Below the pieces are notes generated by a model that saw only the letters and a list, made by a program, of their open reading frames with translations, was not told where the DNA came from and did not search any database. From assembly GCA_019359615.1 (NCBI GenBank), contig JAHHHA010000041.1, positions 1 to 53,853 on the forward strand: a stretch of 53,853 nucleotides of DNA, given 5' to 3'. Origin of the DNA: Cyanosarcina radialis HA8281-LM2. Lineage in GTDB: Bacteria > Cyanobacteriota > Cyanobacteriia > Cyanobacteriales > CCAP-1448. Of this stretch, positions 25,470-34,048 are shown in pieces. Each line of letters starts with the position of its first letter. Within the stretch, counting starts at the first letter, position 1. The translations under genes were made by a program, and so were the position numbers.

Positions 25470-27692
25470 TTGAATGGAGTTAAGCTTCAGCCAACAAGTT
25501 TATCGTGTTTAGCAATGAACCAAAAAACTAACAGCCATCTTATAGATAGTGCCGAAGCCGAAGTGGGATACGGTCAATTATTTGGCATCCTCTTGCGCCG
25601 CTGGCCGTGGATTCTGGCTGTGTTTGCTGCGGTTATGAGTGTAACTGCTATCAAAGCAGCGACAGCACCAGATACCTTCCAAAGCTCTCTGCAATTGCAA
25701 GTCGAGCCTAACTATCAGAGTAAAGGGCCGGGAGGAGAAACAGATTTCACCGATACTACAGTTCAAGTCGATACTGCCACTCAACTGACGCTGATGCGCA
25801 GTTCTCAGTTGCTGGAAAAAGCCGTCAACTTGCTGCGCCCTCAGTACCAAAATATTAGCGTCCAGGAACTCCAAAGTTCCATGGCGCTGACTCCGGTAGT
25901 AGAAGGTAAAGTAGAGACAAAAATCTTTCAGGTAGATTATACCGATACCGACCCTGCTAAAAGCCAGAAAGTTCTTCAGGCACTTCAAAAAGTTTATCAA
26001 AATTACAACCGAGAACAGCAAAAACTACGCTTGACTAAAGGGTTGTCGTTCATTGACGAGCAATTGCCCCAAGTACAAAACCAGCTTGAAGCATCGGAAA
26101 AGGCATTAGAAAAATTTCGTCAAACTCACAAATTAGTCGATCCGCAAGCAGAAGCCAATGCTGTCAATACTACTTTGAACGCTATTAAGCAAGAAGAACA
26201 AAGCATCCGCTCTAAAATTCAAGAATTGCAAGCTCGTAACCTGGGACTACAGCAACAACTAGCATCTACACCCCGATACGCCCTCCTCACCTCGCGCTTG
26301 AGCGAGTCGAATCGCTATCAGTCCTTATTGAGCGAACTGCAAACTACAGAACAAAGCTTGCTTCAGCAGCGACTGCGGTTTACCGATGCTTCTCCTGTGG
26401 TGCAACAGTTGCTAGAACAACGCCAAAAACAGCGCCAACAGTTGGGGGAAGCCGCCAGAAACATTTTGGGTAAAAATGCTGGCCAGGTAGATTTATCGGA
26501 GACAGGGATATTGCGAGCAGGCAACCTGGCACCGTTGGATATCAATGTCACCAATCAACTGGTAACTACCCAAATCGAACTGATAGGATTGAAGGCTCAA
26601 CAGCAAGCTTTAGTCAAGCGGGAACAACAACTGCGAGGACAACTCGACTATTTCTTGAGCTTGATGGTAGAGTACAATCGTATCGAACCTAAAGTAACTA
26701 TTCACCGCAGCACTCTCGAACAACTGCAAAAAGCCAGACAGGATTTAAGTTTGGAACTAGCTCGCGGTGGTTTTGACTGGCAGGTAGTCGAAGAACCTCA
26801 AATGGGATGGAAAACCGGACCTAACACCAAACAGACCCTATTACTAGGTACTGTAGTGGGGTTGATGTTAGGAGGAGGAGCGGCCTTTGCTAGGGAGATG
26901 CTCGATAGTGGAGTTCGCAGTGCCGACGATCTGAAGCGGTCGGGACTACCTTTATTGGGAAGCATTCCGGAGTTACGACGAGATGAGCCGAGACCAGGGA
27001 TTGCTTCTTTACCACTGAGGCTAGCAAATCGAGCTACCAGTTTTAAAAGTGAAGTCATCGATTGGTCGCCTTTTCGAGCGGCTGTCGATCTATTGTACAA
27101 AAATCTAGAAGAGCCAGATCGCGATCGCTCCAGAGTGCTGGCCATTACCTCGGCTCTAGCTGGCGAAGGCAAATCGACGCTGGCTGTGGGGTTGGCGATG
27201 AGTGCCTCTCGGCTGCAACAGCGGGTACTGGTGATCGATGCCAATCTCCATCACCCTAGCTTGCACAACTGGTTCAACCTCTCCAACGAACAAGGACTGA
27301 CAACTTTATTAAAAAGCGACAATCCGGCTTTAGATCTCAGTATTATTCAACAAATTAATTCCCACGATCGAATTTCGATTTTAACGACGGGACCGATACC
27401 TCCAGACCATACCAGCTTGTTAAGCTCCCGCCGACTGGGAGAGATATTAGAAAAATTAGAACACATCTACGACCTAGTAATTTTGGATACGCCGCCAATT
27501 TTAGGACTGGTAGATGTGGTTTTGATGGGATCGTTCGGTTGCCGAGTATTGATGCTAGCGCGCTTAGGGCAGATAAACCGCAGCCAATTGACCCAAGCAG
27601 TTGCCAACTTAGGAAAAATAGACGTAATCGGCCTTGTGGCTAATGGAGTCGATACTCCCAGCGATCGCCAGACTCCTTATAAAACAGTCTGA
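25470..27692 (+). CDS. Wzz/Wzc-like polysaccharide chain-length kinase
   Basis: 740 residues. N-terminal Wzz domain with a membrane helix near 40-65 ('RRWPWILAVFAAVMSVTA'), a long periplasmic coiled coil (about 170-430), a second helix near 455-475 ('LLLGTVVGLMLGGGAAF'), then a cytoplasmic P-loop domain with Walker A 'AGEGKST' (K568), Walker A' 'VLVIDANLHHP' and Walker B 'LVILDTPP'. Such proteins control the export length of capsular or exopolysaccharide and are regulated by tyrosine phosphorylation. The C-terminus ends 'TPYKTV' with one tyrosine instead of the usual cluster, so kinase cycling may be altered. An alternative start is ATG 25515. It closes the exopolysaccharide run. Confidence 0.92.
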   Translation: MNGVKLQPTSLSCLAMNQKTNSHLIDSAEAEVGYGQLFGILLRRWPWILAVFAAVMSVTAIKAATAPDTFQSSLQLQVEPNYQSKGPGGETDFTDTTVQVDTATQLTLMRSSQLLEKAVNLLRPQYQNISVQELQSSMALTPVVEGKVETKIFQVDYTDTDPAKSQKVLQALQKVYQNYNREQQKLRLTKGLSFIDEQLPQVQNQLEASEKALEKFRQTHKLVDPQAEANAVNTTLNAIKQEEQSIRSKIQELQARNLGLQQQLASTPRYALLTSRLSESNRYQSLLSELQTTEQSLLQQRLRFTDASPVVQQLLEQRQKQRQQLGEAARNILGKNAGQVDLSETGILRAGNLAPLDINVTNQLVTTQIELIGLKAQQQALVKREQQLRGQLDYFLSLMVEYNRIEPKVTIHRSTLEQLQKARQDLSLELARGGFDWQVVEEPQMGWKTGPNTKQTLLLGTVVGLMLGGGAAFAREMLDSGVRSADDLKRSGLPLLGSIPELRRDEPRPGIASLPLRLANRATSFKSEVIDWSPFRAAVDLLYKNLEEPDRDRSRVLAITSALAGEGKSTLAVGLAMSASRLQQRVLVIDANLHHPSLHNWFNLSNEQGLTTLLKSDNPALDLSIIQQINSHDRISILTTGPIPPDHTSLLSSRRLGEILEKLEHIYDLVILDTPPILGLVDVVLMGSFGCRVLMLARLGQINRSQLTQAVANLGKIDVIGLVANGVDTPSDRQTPYKTV

Positions 27693-27770
27693 ACGCATTT
27701 GTCTGGGTTAGATGATATTTTAGTCGCTCCCAGTTTCATCTGAAATTATCAAACCACCCTCGATCGATCT

Positions 27771-28553
27771 CTACGGCAACCAAATTCGAGCAAAGCGTTC
27801 GGCCGTCCATCTCACCAGATCTGACACCTGGCCGTCACCGATTTCTACAATCCGCTTAGTACCATCTTTTAGCTCGATCGCGTCTACAGAAAAAAACTGA
27901 CTTTTAATTCGCTGGGCGCACTCTGTAACAATATCTGGAACTCGATCGTCTGGTGAAGCGGCAAAGGCGCGATCGCGGATGACAAAGTAACGCCTTTCGG
28001 TTTCTGAGGCAAAATCTTCGAGCCGTCGCACGCAAATACCACCCTCAATATGGCCTCGAAACTTCTGCATTTCACTCACAACCGTACTAATTTCTGAGGG
28101 GTTGTAAATGGTGGAGCCAACTGAAGTTTTGAGAGATTTAACGTAATCTTTGATAAAAAATCCCTGCCAGTTAAGCCCGTTCAATGCACTCTCTAAATCG
28201 TCATCAATGGCATAAAATTTAGTTTCTGGAGTTAAGTCGGCTATTAGGGGATACCAGTTTGGTAGATAATGCGCGGCTAGATACTTAGTCGGAGAAGTTA
28301 AAACTCTGGCTTCCGTGCTTTCTACCAGCCTAACTAATAGCTCGTAATCGGCAGGCGAGAGCATCCAACCTCGATAGACTACTGGCAAATCTCGATCGGG
28401 GACGGGAATTATTTTGGCTAAACCAGATCCCAGTGACTCTATAGAAATAACCGAAGTTGCAAATCCCGCATTTTGCAAGCAAGTCATTTGCTCGATATAG
28501 GCGGCATCTGCTTGTTTGGGATTGAAGTAATCGCTAGGGAAAATAAATCTCAC
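27771..28553 (-). CDS. ATP-grasp domain protein (DUF4343-like)
   Basis: 260 residues from a GTG at 28553, chosen because relatives begin 'MRFIFPSDYFNPKQADAAY'. The open frame continues to 28682, but that extension reads through the dispersed hairpin repeat at 28600-28648. The C-terminal half has ATP-grasp features: 'GFFIKDYVKSLKT' (ATP-binding lysine region), 'GHIEGGICVRRLED' and 'SVDAIELKDGTKRIVEIGDGQVSD' (metal-binding acidic strand). Such enzymes ligate carboxylates to amines; the substrate is unknown. It converges with the Wzc-like gene and lies downstream of the NADP-dependent reductase gene. Confidence 0.75.
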   Translation of the reverse strand: MRFIFPSDYFNPKQADAAYIEQMTCLQNAGFATSVISIESLGSGLAKIIPVPDRDLPVVYRGWMLSPADYELLVRLVESTEARVLTSPTKYLAAHYLPNWYPLIADLTPETKFYAIDDDLESALNGLNWQGFFIKDYVKSLKTSVGSTIYNPSEISTVVSEMQKFRGHIEGGICVRRLEDFASETERRYFVIRDRAFAASPDDRVPDIVTECAQRIKSQFFSVDAIELKDGTKRIVEIGDGQVSDLVRWTAERFARIWLP

Positions 28554-28599
28554 GATCGTTTTGGTAATAATAAATCCTGTTCGATTACCTCTTTTTCTT

Positions 28600-28648
28600 G
28601 AAGTCCGCGTAGGCGAACTTTGGTTATATCGCTGCGGTTTCAACCGCC
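28600..28648. repeat. Dispersed hairpin repeat, copy 2
   Basis: AAGTCCGCGTAGGCGAACTT is followed by the core GCTGCGGTTTCAACCGCC. The same two-part element is at 46242-46288 with AGTCCGC-CTAC-GCGGACT. A part-copy is at 3144-3165. Confidence 0.8.
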
Positions 28649-28656
28649 AGCGTCTA

Positions 28657-29292
28657 TTACCTCCGCAACATTGCCCAGACAAAACCCGCCCCTAACCCTT
28701 GGACTCGCGCCATCTTAATCCACAAGAGCGTCATATGTTCCAAATGCAGGCTCATAGAGAGGTTGCCTGTATCGACTGGTTCCCAACCTAATTCTTCACA
28801 AAGCTTTGAAACCACTTTTTTGGCGGCTGCGTCGTCTCCAGCAATTAACATCGCTGGTTTGAGATTGCCATAACCGGGATAAGAACTATCTGCAAAATTC
28901 TCAAATCCGTAAATCGTGAATGCTTTCACTACTTTGGCAGCGGGGACAAAACTTTGAACCAATTCTGACCCCGATCGCTCGTTGTTGAGTCCGTGAGTTA
29001 AGTTGGCTGCAATTGGATTGGTACAATCGACTAGAATTTTGCCTGCTAAATCGCCTGCTGCTTCCAGGGCCGACTGATTAGCAGCAAAGGGGGTTGCCAG
29101 AAAGATAACCTCGGCATCAACCACCGCTGCTGGTGGAGATGCCACTTTCAGATCGGGGTACTTGGCGATCGCAGTTTTTACGGTGTCAGAATTCGGATTG
29201 CGGGCGGCGATCGTAACTGTGTGCCCCAGCTTAACTAACTGCCCCGCTAGCGCAGAACCGACTTGTCCAATGCCAATAAATGCAACCTTCAT
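28657..29292 (-). CDS. NADP-dependent F420-reductase-like oxidoreductase
   Basis: 211 residues from ATG 29292. The frame is open to 29379, but the dinucleotide-binding start 'MKVAFIGIGQVGSALAGQL' is the natural beginning. The Rossmann motif GIGQVG is followed by 'TIAARNPNSD', a basic pattern suited to NADPH, then 'VIFLATPF' and 'VDCTNPI'. This is the FNO/NADPH-dependent F420 reductase-like family, widespread also in organisms without F420, where it acts as a quinone or flavin reductase; the true substrate is unknown. It diverges from the HTH-ClpN regulator, with paired operator-like palindromes between them, so that regulator probably controls it. Confidence 0.85.
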   Translation of the reverse strand: MKVAFIGIGQVGSALAGQLVKLGHTVTIAARNPNSDTVKTAIAKYPDLKVASPPAAVVDAEVIFLATPFAANQSALEAAGDLAGKILVDCTNPIAANLTHGLNNERSGSELVQSFVPAAKVVKAFTIYGFENFADSSYPGYGNLKPAMLIAGDDAAAKKVVSKLCEELGWEPVDTGNLSMSLHLEHMTLLWIKMARVQGLGAGFVWAMLRR

Positions 29293-29389
29293 CCTAATAA
29301 CTGCGAATTGCGTTCGCGCAGCGTGCCGGAGGCATCTACTGTTAATTGCGAATTGCTTTGACCTTCCCAAAGATATCATAGGCGCAGCT

Positions 29390-29442
29390 TGTCAAGTGAT
29401 ACTTGACATTTTTAGTGGCAGCGTGTAAAGTGATACTTGACG
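29390..29442. promoter_or_regulatory. Paired operator over regulator promoter
   Basis: Site 1, TGTCAAG-TGATA-CTTGACA (29390-29408), is a perfect palindrome with 7-base arms. Site 2, TGTAAAG-TGATA-CTTGACG (29424-29442), has the same centre with a mismatched left arm and an altered last base. Their centres are 34 bases apart, about three helical turns. TTGACA (29403-29408), a 17-base spacer and TAAAGT (29426-29431) form a good promoter for the regulator gene, with -35 inside site 1 and -10 inside site 2. Binding would therefore block its transcription. Confidence 0.75.
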
Positions 29443-29457
29443 GCAAACCACAAAGCA

Positions 29458-30141
29458 ATGAAAAACCGATTGCAAGAACTCCGACAACTGCACCAGCGAT
29501 CGCAAGCCGATCTAGCCAGAGAATTAGGTGTCAGTCGTCAGGCAATCAACGGTTTTGAATCTGGGAAGTTCGATCCCAGCTTAGAGATGGCGTTCAAAAT
29601 TGCCAACCTGTTTCGCGTCAAAGTTGAAGATGTTTTCATCTATGAGGGCAAAAACTCTATGCCAACAATAGTCGCTCGAGTCAAAAATTTCTTCGGATTG
29701 GAGTTTGGATTCGAGCGGTTTACGGAAAAAACGATCGAGGCGATCGATTTTGCTCGGAATGAAGCAGCACGCTCCCAGCACCCCCAAGTCGAGCCAATAC
29801 ACCTACTGCTGGGCTTGCTGTCCGATCCGACAATGACCTCTGCGCGGTTGCTTCGGGCCAATGGCGCGACCATAGAGATCGAAATTAGAGATCGTGCCTT
29901 TGAGTCTCGTGGGAAGATAAAATTCAGTTCAAAAAGCAAATTTGTCTTAGAGCTTGCCTTGCAAATCGTGCGACTTCAAGGTAAAAAATCGATCGGAACC
30001 GAACATCTGTTGTGGGGATTAGCCCGCCTAGCTGAAACCGACAAAACGACTTTGAACGAACTGTTTCAAGATTACGGTATCGATGTCAAAGCCCTGAACG
30101 ATGAATTCGATCGATTAACCGATCTTGCAGAAATTATTTAA
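29458..30141 (+). CDS. XRE-type regulator fused to a ClpN domain
   Basis: 227 residues from ATG 29458; an in-frame TTG at 29437 lies inside the operator and is less likely. Residues 1-65 form an XRE helix-turn-helix: 'LRQLHQRSQADLARELGVSRQAINGFESG' is the recognition region, like short YozG/YgzD-type regulators. Residues about 85-225 match the Clp N-terminal double repeat: 'EAIDFARNEAARSQHPQVEPIHLLLGLL' and 'LELALQIVRLQGKKSIGTEHLLWGL' (each in part). The ClpN domain normally presents substrates or adaptors to ClpA/ClpC. The fusion may make repression sensitive to Clp-type proteolysis or unfolded protein. Paired palindromes over its own promoter indicate autoregulation and control of the divergent reductase. 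Confidence 0.88.
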   Translation: MKNRLQELRQLHQRSQADLARELGVSRQAINGFESGKFDPSLEMAFKIANLFRVKVEDVFIYEGKNSMPTIVARVKNFFGLEFGFERFTEKTIEAIDFARNEAARSQHPQVEPIHLLLGLLSDPTMTSARLLRANGATIEIEIRDRAFESRGKIKFSSKSKFVLELALQIVRLQGKKSIGTEHLLWGLARLAETDKTTLNELFQDYGIDVKALNDEFDRLTDLAEII

Positions 30142-30166
30142 TCCCATCTGAAACGTAAAAAATCAA

Positions 30167-31624
30167 ATGGCTAGTTGGCGAGAACACTTTGCGGTCTGGC
30201 ACAAAATCATTAAAACCGACCTGACTCCTGTGGCCGAAGATGGGTGGGTAAAAGCAGGGCGTGAGGCTGAAGATTTGCTCCGCCAACTGGTCGATGAAAA
30301 CTTTAGCTTTAGAGGATGCCACTCTTTTGCAGCTAAAAGAATACCCGACCCCCAAAATCAACGACGGCGGGAAATAGATTTGATTGTGGTCACAGCCAAA
30401 AAGATGTACGTCATCGAGTGCAAAAACTGGAGTGGAACGCTGAGAGTAGAGGGTGACAAGTGGGTGCAAACTTCGGGCGGTAAAGTTAAAACCCATGAGG
30501 ATGTGCTGTTACTGAATACTCTAAAAATGAAGCTGTTAATCGCCTATTTAAGGCGAGAGGGGATTCAGGTACAGCCCGATCGAATATGTCAAAAAGTCAT
30601 TTTTATGAATAAAAAGCTCGACATTCAGAGCTTGGTAATTGAGAAAAACTTTGATGTCATTACCCCAGAACGATTAGATGAGTATTTAAGCGCTCAAAAT
30701 AACAAATTAAAATTTCACGAAAAATTGCTTTCTTCGGTCATTGGCTTGCTATTAGATGAAGAACTCAAAGGGGTGGTGTTGGATGGATTGGCGATCGAGC
30801 GAGTGGGAGGCGAGAATCACGAGCGATTGATTCAAGTAATAAGCCAATTGCCGACCTGGGACAAAATATTTTTACACGGCACCAAAATTTTATCGGGAGA
30901 TATCATTAAAAGTTCTGCCAACATCTATGCCGATCCTCGTCGTCTCCCCTTCGATCGAATTAAAGAAATTCGGGTCAAATTAGTTAAATCTAAGTGGTGG
31001 GGATTAATCAAAGCTCTATTGCGGGTAGGACGGCCGATAGGGCTGGATTTATACGACGATCGAGGTAAGCTGTTGGCGGCAACTACCGGAAATCCCCACG
31101 GACTGATGCGGATAATGGAAGCTGGTTCGCCCCAACCCACTGATGTCGGTATTTGCCAAATCGATCGCGTAGTTTATGGAGGTAAGCGTCTAGCTGTTAG
31201 TAGATCGTCAGTCGATCGCCGCAAGTTGCCAAAGCCCTTAGTTATTGCGGTCGTTGGGGGTATGCTGTTTGCCATTCCTGGGGTGCGGGATCTCTTGACT
31301 AACCCCACTACGATCGGGCAGTGGTGGAAATCTGGGGTTTCGCCCAGTCCCGCGCAGGAACTAGACAGCTATACGGGTAAGTACGATTTCGGTCGCTACG
31401 CTGTACGAATCTACCGCCAAGGTCAAAAACTATTCGCAGAAACTGCCGTGGGTAAAGCAGAACTGCGCCAGAGTAACAAGAAAAATGAATTTGTCGTGGT
31501 TAGTCCCAAGAAAGGCCGTTTGGGCAAGTATATCTTCACCAAAAACAAGCAAGGCCAGATCGGGCAATTAGTGTGGGTCCAAAACAACGGTCGAACCAGA
31601 AAATGTCCGAAAATCGCTGGCTAG
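30167..31624 (+). CDS. NERD-domain nuclease-like membrane protein
   Basis: 485 residues. Residues 25-150 form a NERD (nuclease-related) domain with the PD-(D/E)XK pattern: E33/E35 in 'GREAEDLLRQL', D71 in 'REIDLIVV', and E84-x-K86 in 'YVIECKNWSG'. The middle carries a PH-like charged region, then one membrane helix near 347-365 ('PLVIAVVGGMLFAIPGV') and a small strand-rich C-terminal domain. NERD proteins may cut or bind nucleic acid; the role is mostly unknown. It starts 26 bases after the regulator gene and may be in its operon, placing a nuclease under the same repressor. Confidence 0.85.
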   Translation: MASWREHFAVWHKIIKTDLTPVAEDGWVKAGREAEDLLRQLVDENFSFRGCHSFAAKRIPDPQNQRRREIDLIVVTAKKMYVIECKNWSGTLRVEGDKWVQTSGGKVKTHEDVLLLNTLKMKLLIAYLRREGIQVQPDRICQKVIFMNKKLDIQSLVIEKNFDVITPERLDEYLSAQNNKLKFHEKLLSSVIGLLLDEELKGVVLDGLAIERVGGENHERLIQVISQLPTWDKIFLHGTKILSGDIIKSSANIYADPRRLPFDRIKEIRVKLVKSKWWGLIKALLRVGRPIGLDLYDDRGKLLAATTGNPHGLMRIMEAGSPQPTDVGICQIDRVVYGGKRLAVSRSSVDRRKLPKPLVIAVVGGMLFAIPGVRDLLTNPTTIGQWWKSGVSPSPAQELDSYTGKYDFGRYAVRIYRQGQKLFAETAVGKAELRQSNKKNEFVVVSPKKGRLGKYIFTKNKQGQIGQLVWVQNNGRTRKCPKIAG

Positions 31625-31655
31625 CTCTCGCGTGTCATCTCCCTTCAGCCTACTG

Positions 31656-31885
31656 TGTATACATAAGTTATCGATCTGAAGTTGAGCTTTTTAGATCCCC
31701 TAAATCCCCCTTAAAAAGCGGATGCAAGCGTGGCGAGGTTTCCTCGCCGTGCAGCTTGCACCAAGCAGGAGGACTTTGAATCCAATTCCCCGTTTTATGA
31801 AAGTTAAAAAAATAATTCGGTAATTCTTGTGGGATAGCCCTCTGGGCTGTCCCGCAAAATGGCGGGCAAGATGCCCGCCCCACAA
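31656..31885. repeat. Mosaic of dispersed palindromic repeats, copy B
   Basis: Contains the TGTATACATAAGTTATCG segment (31656 on), one AGCGGATGC...CACCAAGC hairpin unit (31717-31766; outer TGCAAGC/GCTTGCA, inner GGCGAGG/CCTCGCC), GATAGCCCTCTGGGCTGTC (31833-31851) and GGCGGGC-AAGAT-GCCCGCC. The modules match those of 12020-12340 but in another order. It lies between the NERD gene and the truncated abm-like copy, where it apparently replaced the rest of that gene. Confidence 0.85.
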
Positions 31886-31901
31886 TTACCGGATTTAATT
31901 C

Positions 31902-32012
31902 TTAACCTTCATTATTTGAGAGTTGTTCCGTGAGTTCTTGTTGCTTATCTGATGTAGTAGAGAATAAGTCGATCGATGCTAGCAAAGTATTGTTCTTTTG
32001 AATGGCAACCAT
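31902..32012 (-). pseudogene. N-terminal fragment of a second abm-like gene
   Basis: A 36-codon frame beginning 'MVAIQKNNTLLASIDLF' aligns with the start of the intact neighbour ('MVQIDRTNTAIVGLDLY'), then stops at 31902-31904, next to the repeat mosaic. It lies 34 bases downstream of the intact gene on the same strand. Best explained as the 5' remnant of a tandem duplicate whose remainder was lost at the repeat cluster. Confidence 0.7.
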
Positions 32013-32046
32013 TGGTTAGCTCCAAGTTTGAACGCTCGATACTTTA

Positions 32047-32673
32047 TTAGGCTGCTGTTGTTTCTACACAAACGACATTATAAAGATGAAACTCATTACG
32101 GGCTAAACCTTCCCAATACGGTTTATCTGGATTAAATCCTGGCTGCTTGAGAATTGCTTCAAATGCCTCTTTGCTCTCCCATTGACCGTAATTGAACATT
32201 CGCGTTCCGTCTAAACTGCGATGAAACGTTGCTGAAATTAGTCCTGGGGAATTACTCATAGCGCGATCGAGTTCTGCCGTCGTTCGCTTCACCATTTCTG
32301 GTTGATTCGATGGCATCATCCGAAACTCAGCCAGATGTGTAATGCGATCGCCTACGGCAATTTCAACTTCTGCCAACACTGACCCACTAGCAGAAACTTC
32401 TAGTTGAAGAGAATCAGGTGGGAAAAACTCACTAAAAATAGTCGGTCGTGGCAAGCTCCGGGAATCGAATTTAGGTCGCCACTGACTGTATGTAAAGACA
32501 CGAACTCCATCCAAACTTTGATGAACGCTGGCCGATAAAAAATAAGGATTAGATTTCCAAGACTCGATTTGTTCTCCAATGATTGCTTCCACCAAACCCG
32601 ATTGGTGGCGTTCTGCAACTGCATACAAATCCAATCCCACGATGGCAGTATTAGTTCGATCGATCTGCACCAT
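32047..32673 (-). CDS. Tandem antibiotic-biosynthesis-monooxygenase (ABM) domain protein
   Basis: 208 residues made of two ABM-like ferredoxin-fold halves: 'NPYFLSASVHQSLDGVRVFTYSQW' (residues about 42-65) and 'SPGLISATFHRSLDGTRMFNYGQW' (about 141-164, each in part). The repeated 'SLDG.R.F.Y.QW' confirms internal duplication. ABM proteins are small cofactorless oxygenases acting on aromatic polyketides, or stress and heme-related enzymes; many have unknown substrates. It probably forms the core of a dimer within one chain. A truncated second copy follows immediately downstream. Confidence 0.88.
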   Translation of the reverse strand: MVQIDRTNTAIVGLDLYAVAERHQSGLVEAIIGEQIESWKSNPYFLSASVHQSLDGVRVFTYSQWRPKFDSRSLPRPTIFSEFFPPDSLQLEVSASGSVLAEVEIAVGDRITHLAEFRMMPSNQPEMVKRTTAELDRAMSNSPGLISATFHRSLDGTRMFNYGQWESKEAFEAILKQPGFNPDKPYWEGLARNEFHLYNVVCVETTAA

Positions 32674-32769
32674 AGATATTCTTCAATACTTGGTTTTCAG
32701 CTACTTCAATACTAAACACCAACCGATAACCTGACAATACCGCTCCATCCCGAAAACAAAGCTAGCTAA

Positions 32770-33117
32770 CTATGTTTTATCTAATAGCGATTCAAAGGCT
32801 TGCTGCAATCCCTTCATATTGGCAATTCTGGCGACTAAAAGATTATCTTTGCCAGCATCCTCTAAACGGGTTTTCCAGTAGCTAATAGTATCTGAATGAT
32901 TAATCCAAAAATCGATCGTGGTGTCTACTACCTGCTGAAAATCCCAGCCGCGTTTGGGAATGACAGGCTCGACTGATTCGATAAAACAATCGAGAGTACA
33001 CTTGTAACAGCCTAAATACTCCACTCCTAATTGGGGGTTAGTTTCAATAATCTCTTCCTGTTGGTGGAAAAAATAAAGTAGGGGAGCAACTCCTAAAATA
33101 TCAAACGTATATGACAT
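32770..33117 (-). CDS. Hypothetical protein, 115 aa
   Basis: A soluble, aromatic-rich protein starting 'MSYTFDILGVAPLLYFFHQQEEI'. It has two cysteines close together ('YKCTLDCFIES') and a helical C-terminus ('LLVARIANMKGLQQAFESLLD'). I recognise no family. It lies between the O-methyltransferase and the ABM gene on the same strand, with gaps of about 100 bases each, so a shared transcript is possible. The sequence is well ordered and its codon use matches its neighbours, so it is probably a real gene. Confidence 0.65.
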   Translation of the reverse strand: MSYTFDILGVAPLLYFFHQQEEIIETNPQLGVEYLGCYKCTLDCFIESVEPVIPKRGWDFQQVVDTTIDFWINHSDTISYWKTRLEDAGKDNLLVARIANMKGLQQAFESLLDKT

Positions 33118-33232
33118 ACCGACCTGCTAAATTGAGTTCTCTAATATTGATAAGATAACGATTTTTAGCAGCTATTGCGGTCAAATAATTTACCGATCGC
33201 TTGTACTTAGAATAAATCTTTACAAACTAGCA

Positions 33233-33898
33233 CTAACGCGGTTTGAGTGCTAAAGTCAATCCGTCAGCAATGGGAACTAAACTAATAGTTACTCGCCCGT
33301 CTGCAAGCAGTTGGCGATTAAAATCGCGAATGCTTTGGGTACTGCGATCTCGATCTTGTAGATCGGCAACTCTACCGTTCCAAAGCACGTTATCGATCGC
33401 AATCAAACCCCCAGGACGAATGAGTTGCAGCGATCGCTCGTAATAAGCCCAATAATTCTCTTTGTCGGCATCGATGAAGGCAAAGTCAAAGGTTTCAGCC
33501 TGCCCGCTAGCTAACAGCCGATCTAACGTTTCCAATGCTGGGGCTAGGTGCAAATCAATTTTGTGAGCGACTCCAGCCAGTTGCCAATAACGGCGTGCGA
33601 TCGCGGTATATTCTTCGCTGACATCGCAAGCCACAATCCGGCCGTCAGGGGGAAGTGCGAGGGCGACGCACAAGGAACTGTATCCAGTGAAAACCCCAAC
33701 TTCTAGAGTTTTGCTCGCGCCGAGAAGCTGTACCAACAGTGCCATAAATTGCCCTTGTTCGGGAGCGATTTGCATACTGGCAGCGGGATGGTTAGCCGTT
33801 TCCTCTCGCAACTTCACCAAAATTTCTGGCTCTCGCAACGAAACTGATAAGAGATAGTTGTAGAGGCGATCGCTTAGCCCTATAGTCTTGTTCGACAT
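33233..33898 (-). CDS. SAM-dependent O-methyltransferase, CCoAOMT type
   Basis: 221 residues, full length for the methyltransferase 3 (caffeoyl-CoA/catechol O-methyltransferase) family. SAM-binding 'TLEVGVFTGYSSLCVALALP', 'GRIVACDVSEEYTAIARRYW', and the metal-binding 'FIDADKENYWAYYERSLQL' followed by 'IDNVLWNGRV' are all present. It methylates a hydroxyl, usually of a catechol, using Mg2+. In cyanobacteria some members act in mycosporine synthesis, but no mycosporine genes are near. It leads a run of minus-strand genes with the 115-residue protein and the ABM protein. Confidence 0.92.
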   Translation of the reverse strand: MSNKTIGLSDRLYNYLLSVSLREPEILVKLREETANHPAASMQIAPEQGQFMALLVQLLGASKTLEVGVFTGYSSLCVALALPPDGRIVACDVSEEYTAIARRYWQLAGVAHKIDLHLAPALETLDRLLASGQAETFDFAFIDADKENYWAYYERSLQLIRPGGLIAIDNVLWNGRVADLQDRDRSTQSIRDFNRQLLADGRVTISLVPIADGLTLALKPR

Positions 33899-33967
33899 AA
33901 TTGAAATTCGCTGTTAGTAAGGATCTCAATTTTATCAAGGAGAATAGAACTATTGACTAAAAGAATT

Positions 33968-34030
33968 TCCAATTGGCAATTGACAATACTCACTAATTGC
34001 GAACTGCGAATTGGAAATTGCGAATTCGAT
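33968..34030. repeat. Dispersed AATTGCGAATT-type repeats
   Basis: The gap after the beta-helix gene contains several copies of the mutually complementary AATTGCGAA and TTGGCAATT segments. The same words occur at 29300-29355, 37465-37498 and 49993-50023, often as inverted repeats. Confidence 0.65.
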
Positions 34031-34048
34031 CGACCTCTTACCTACCTT

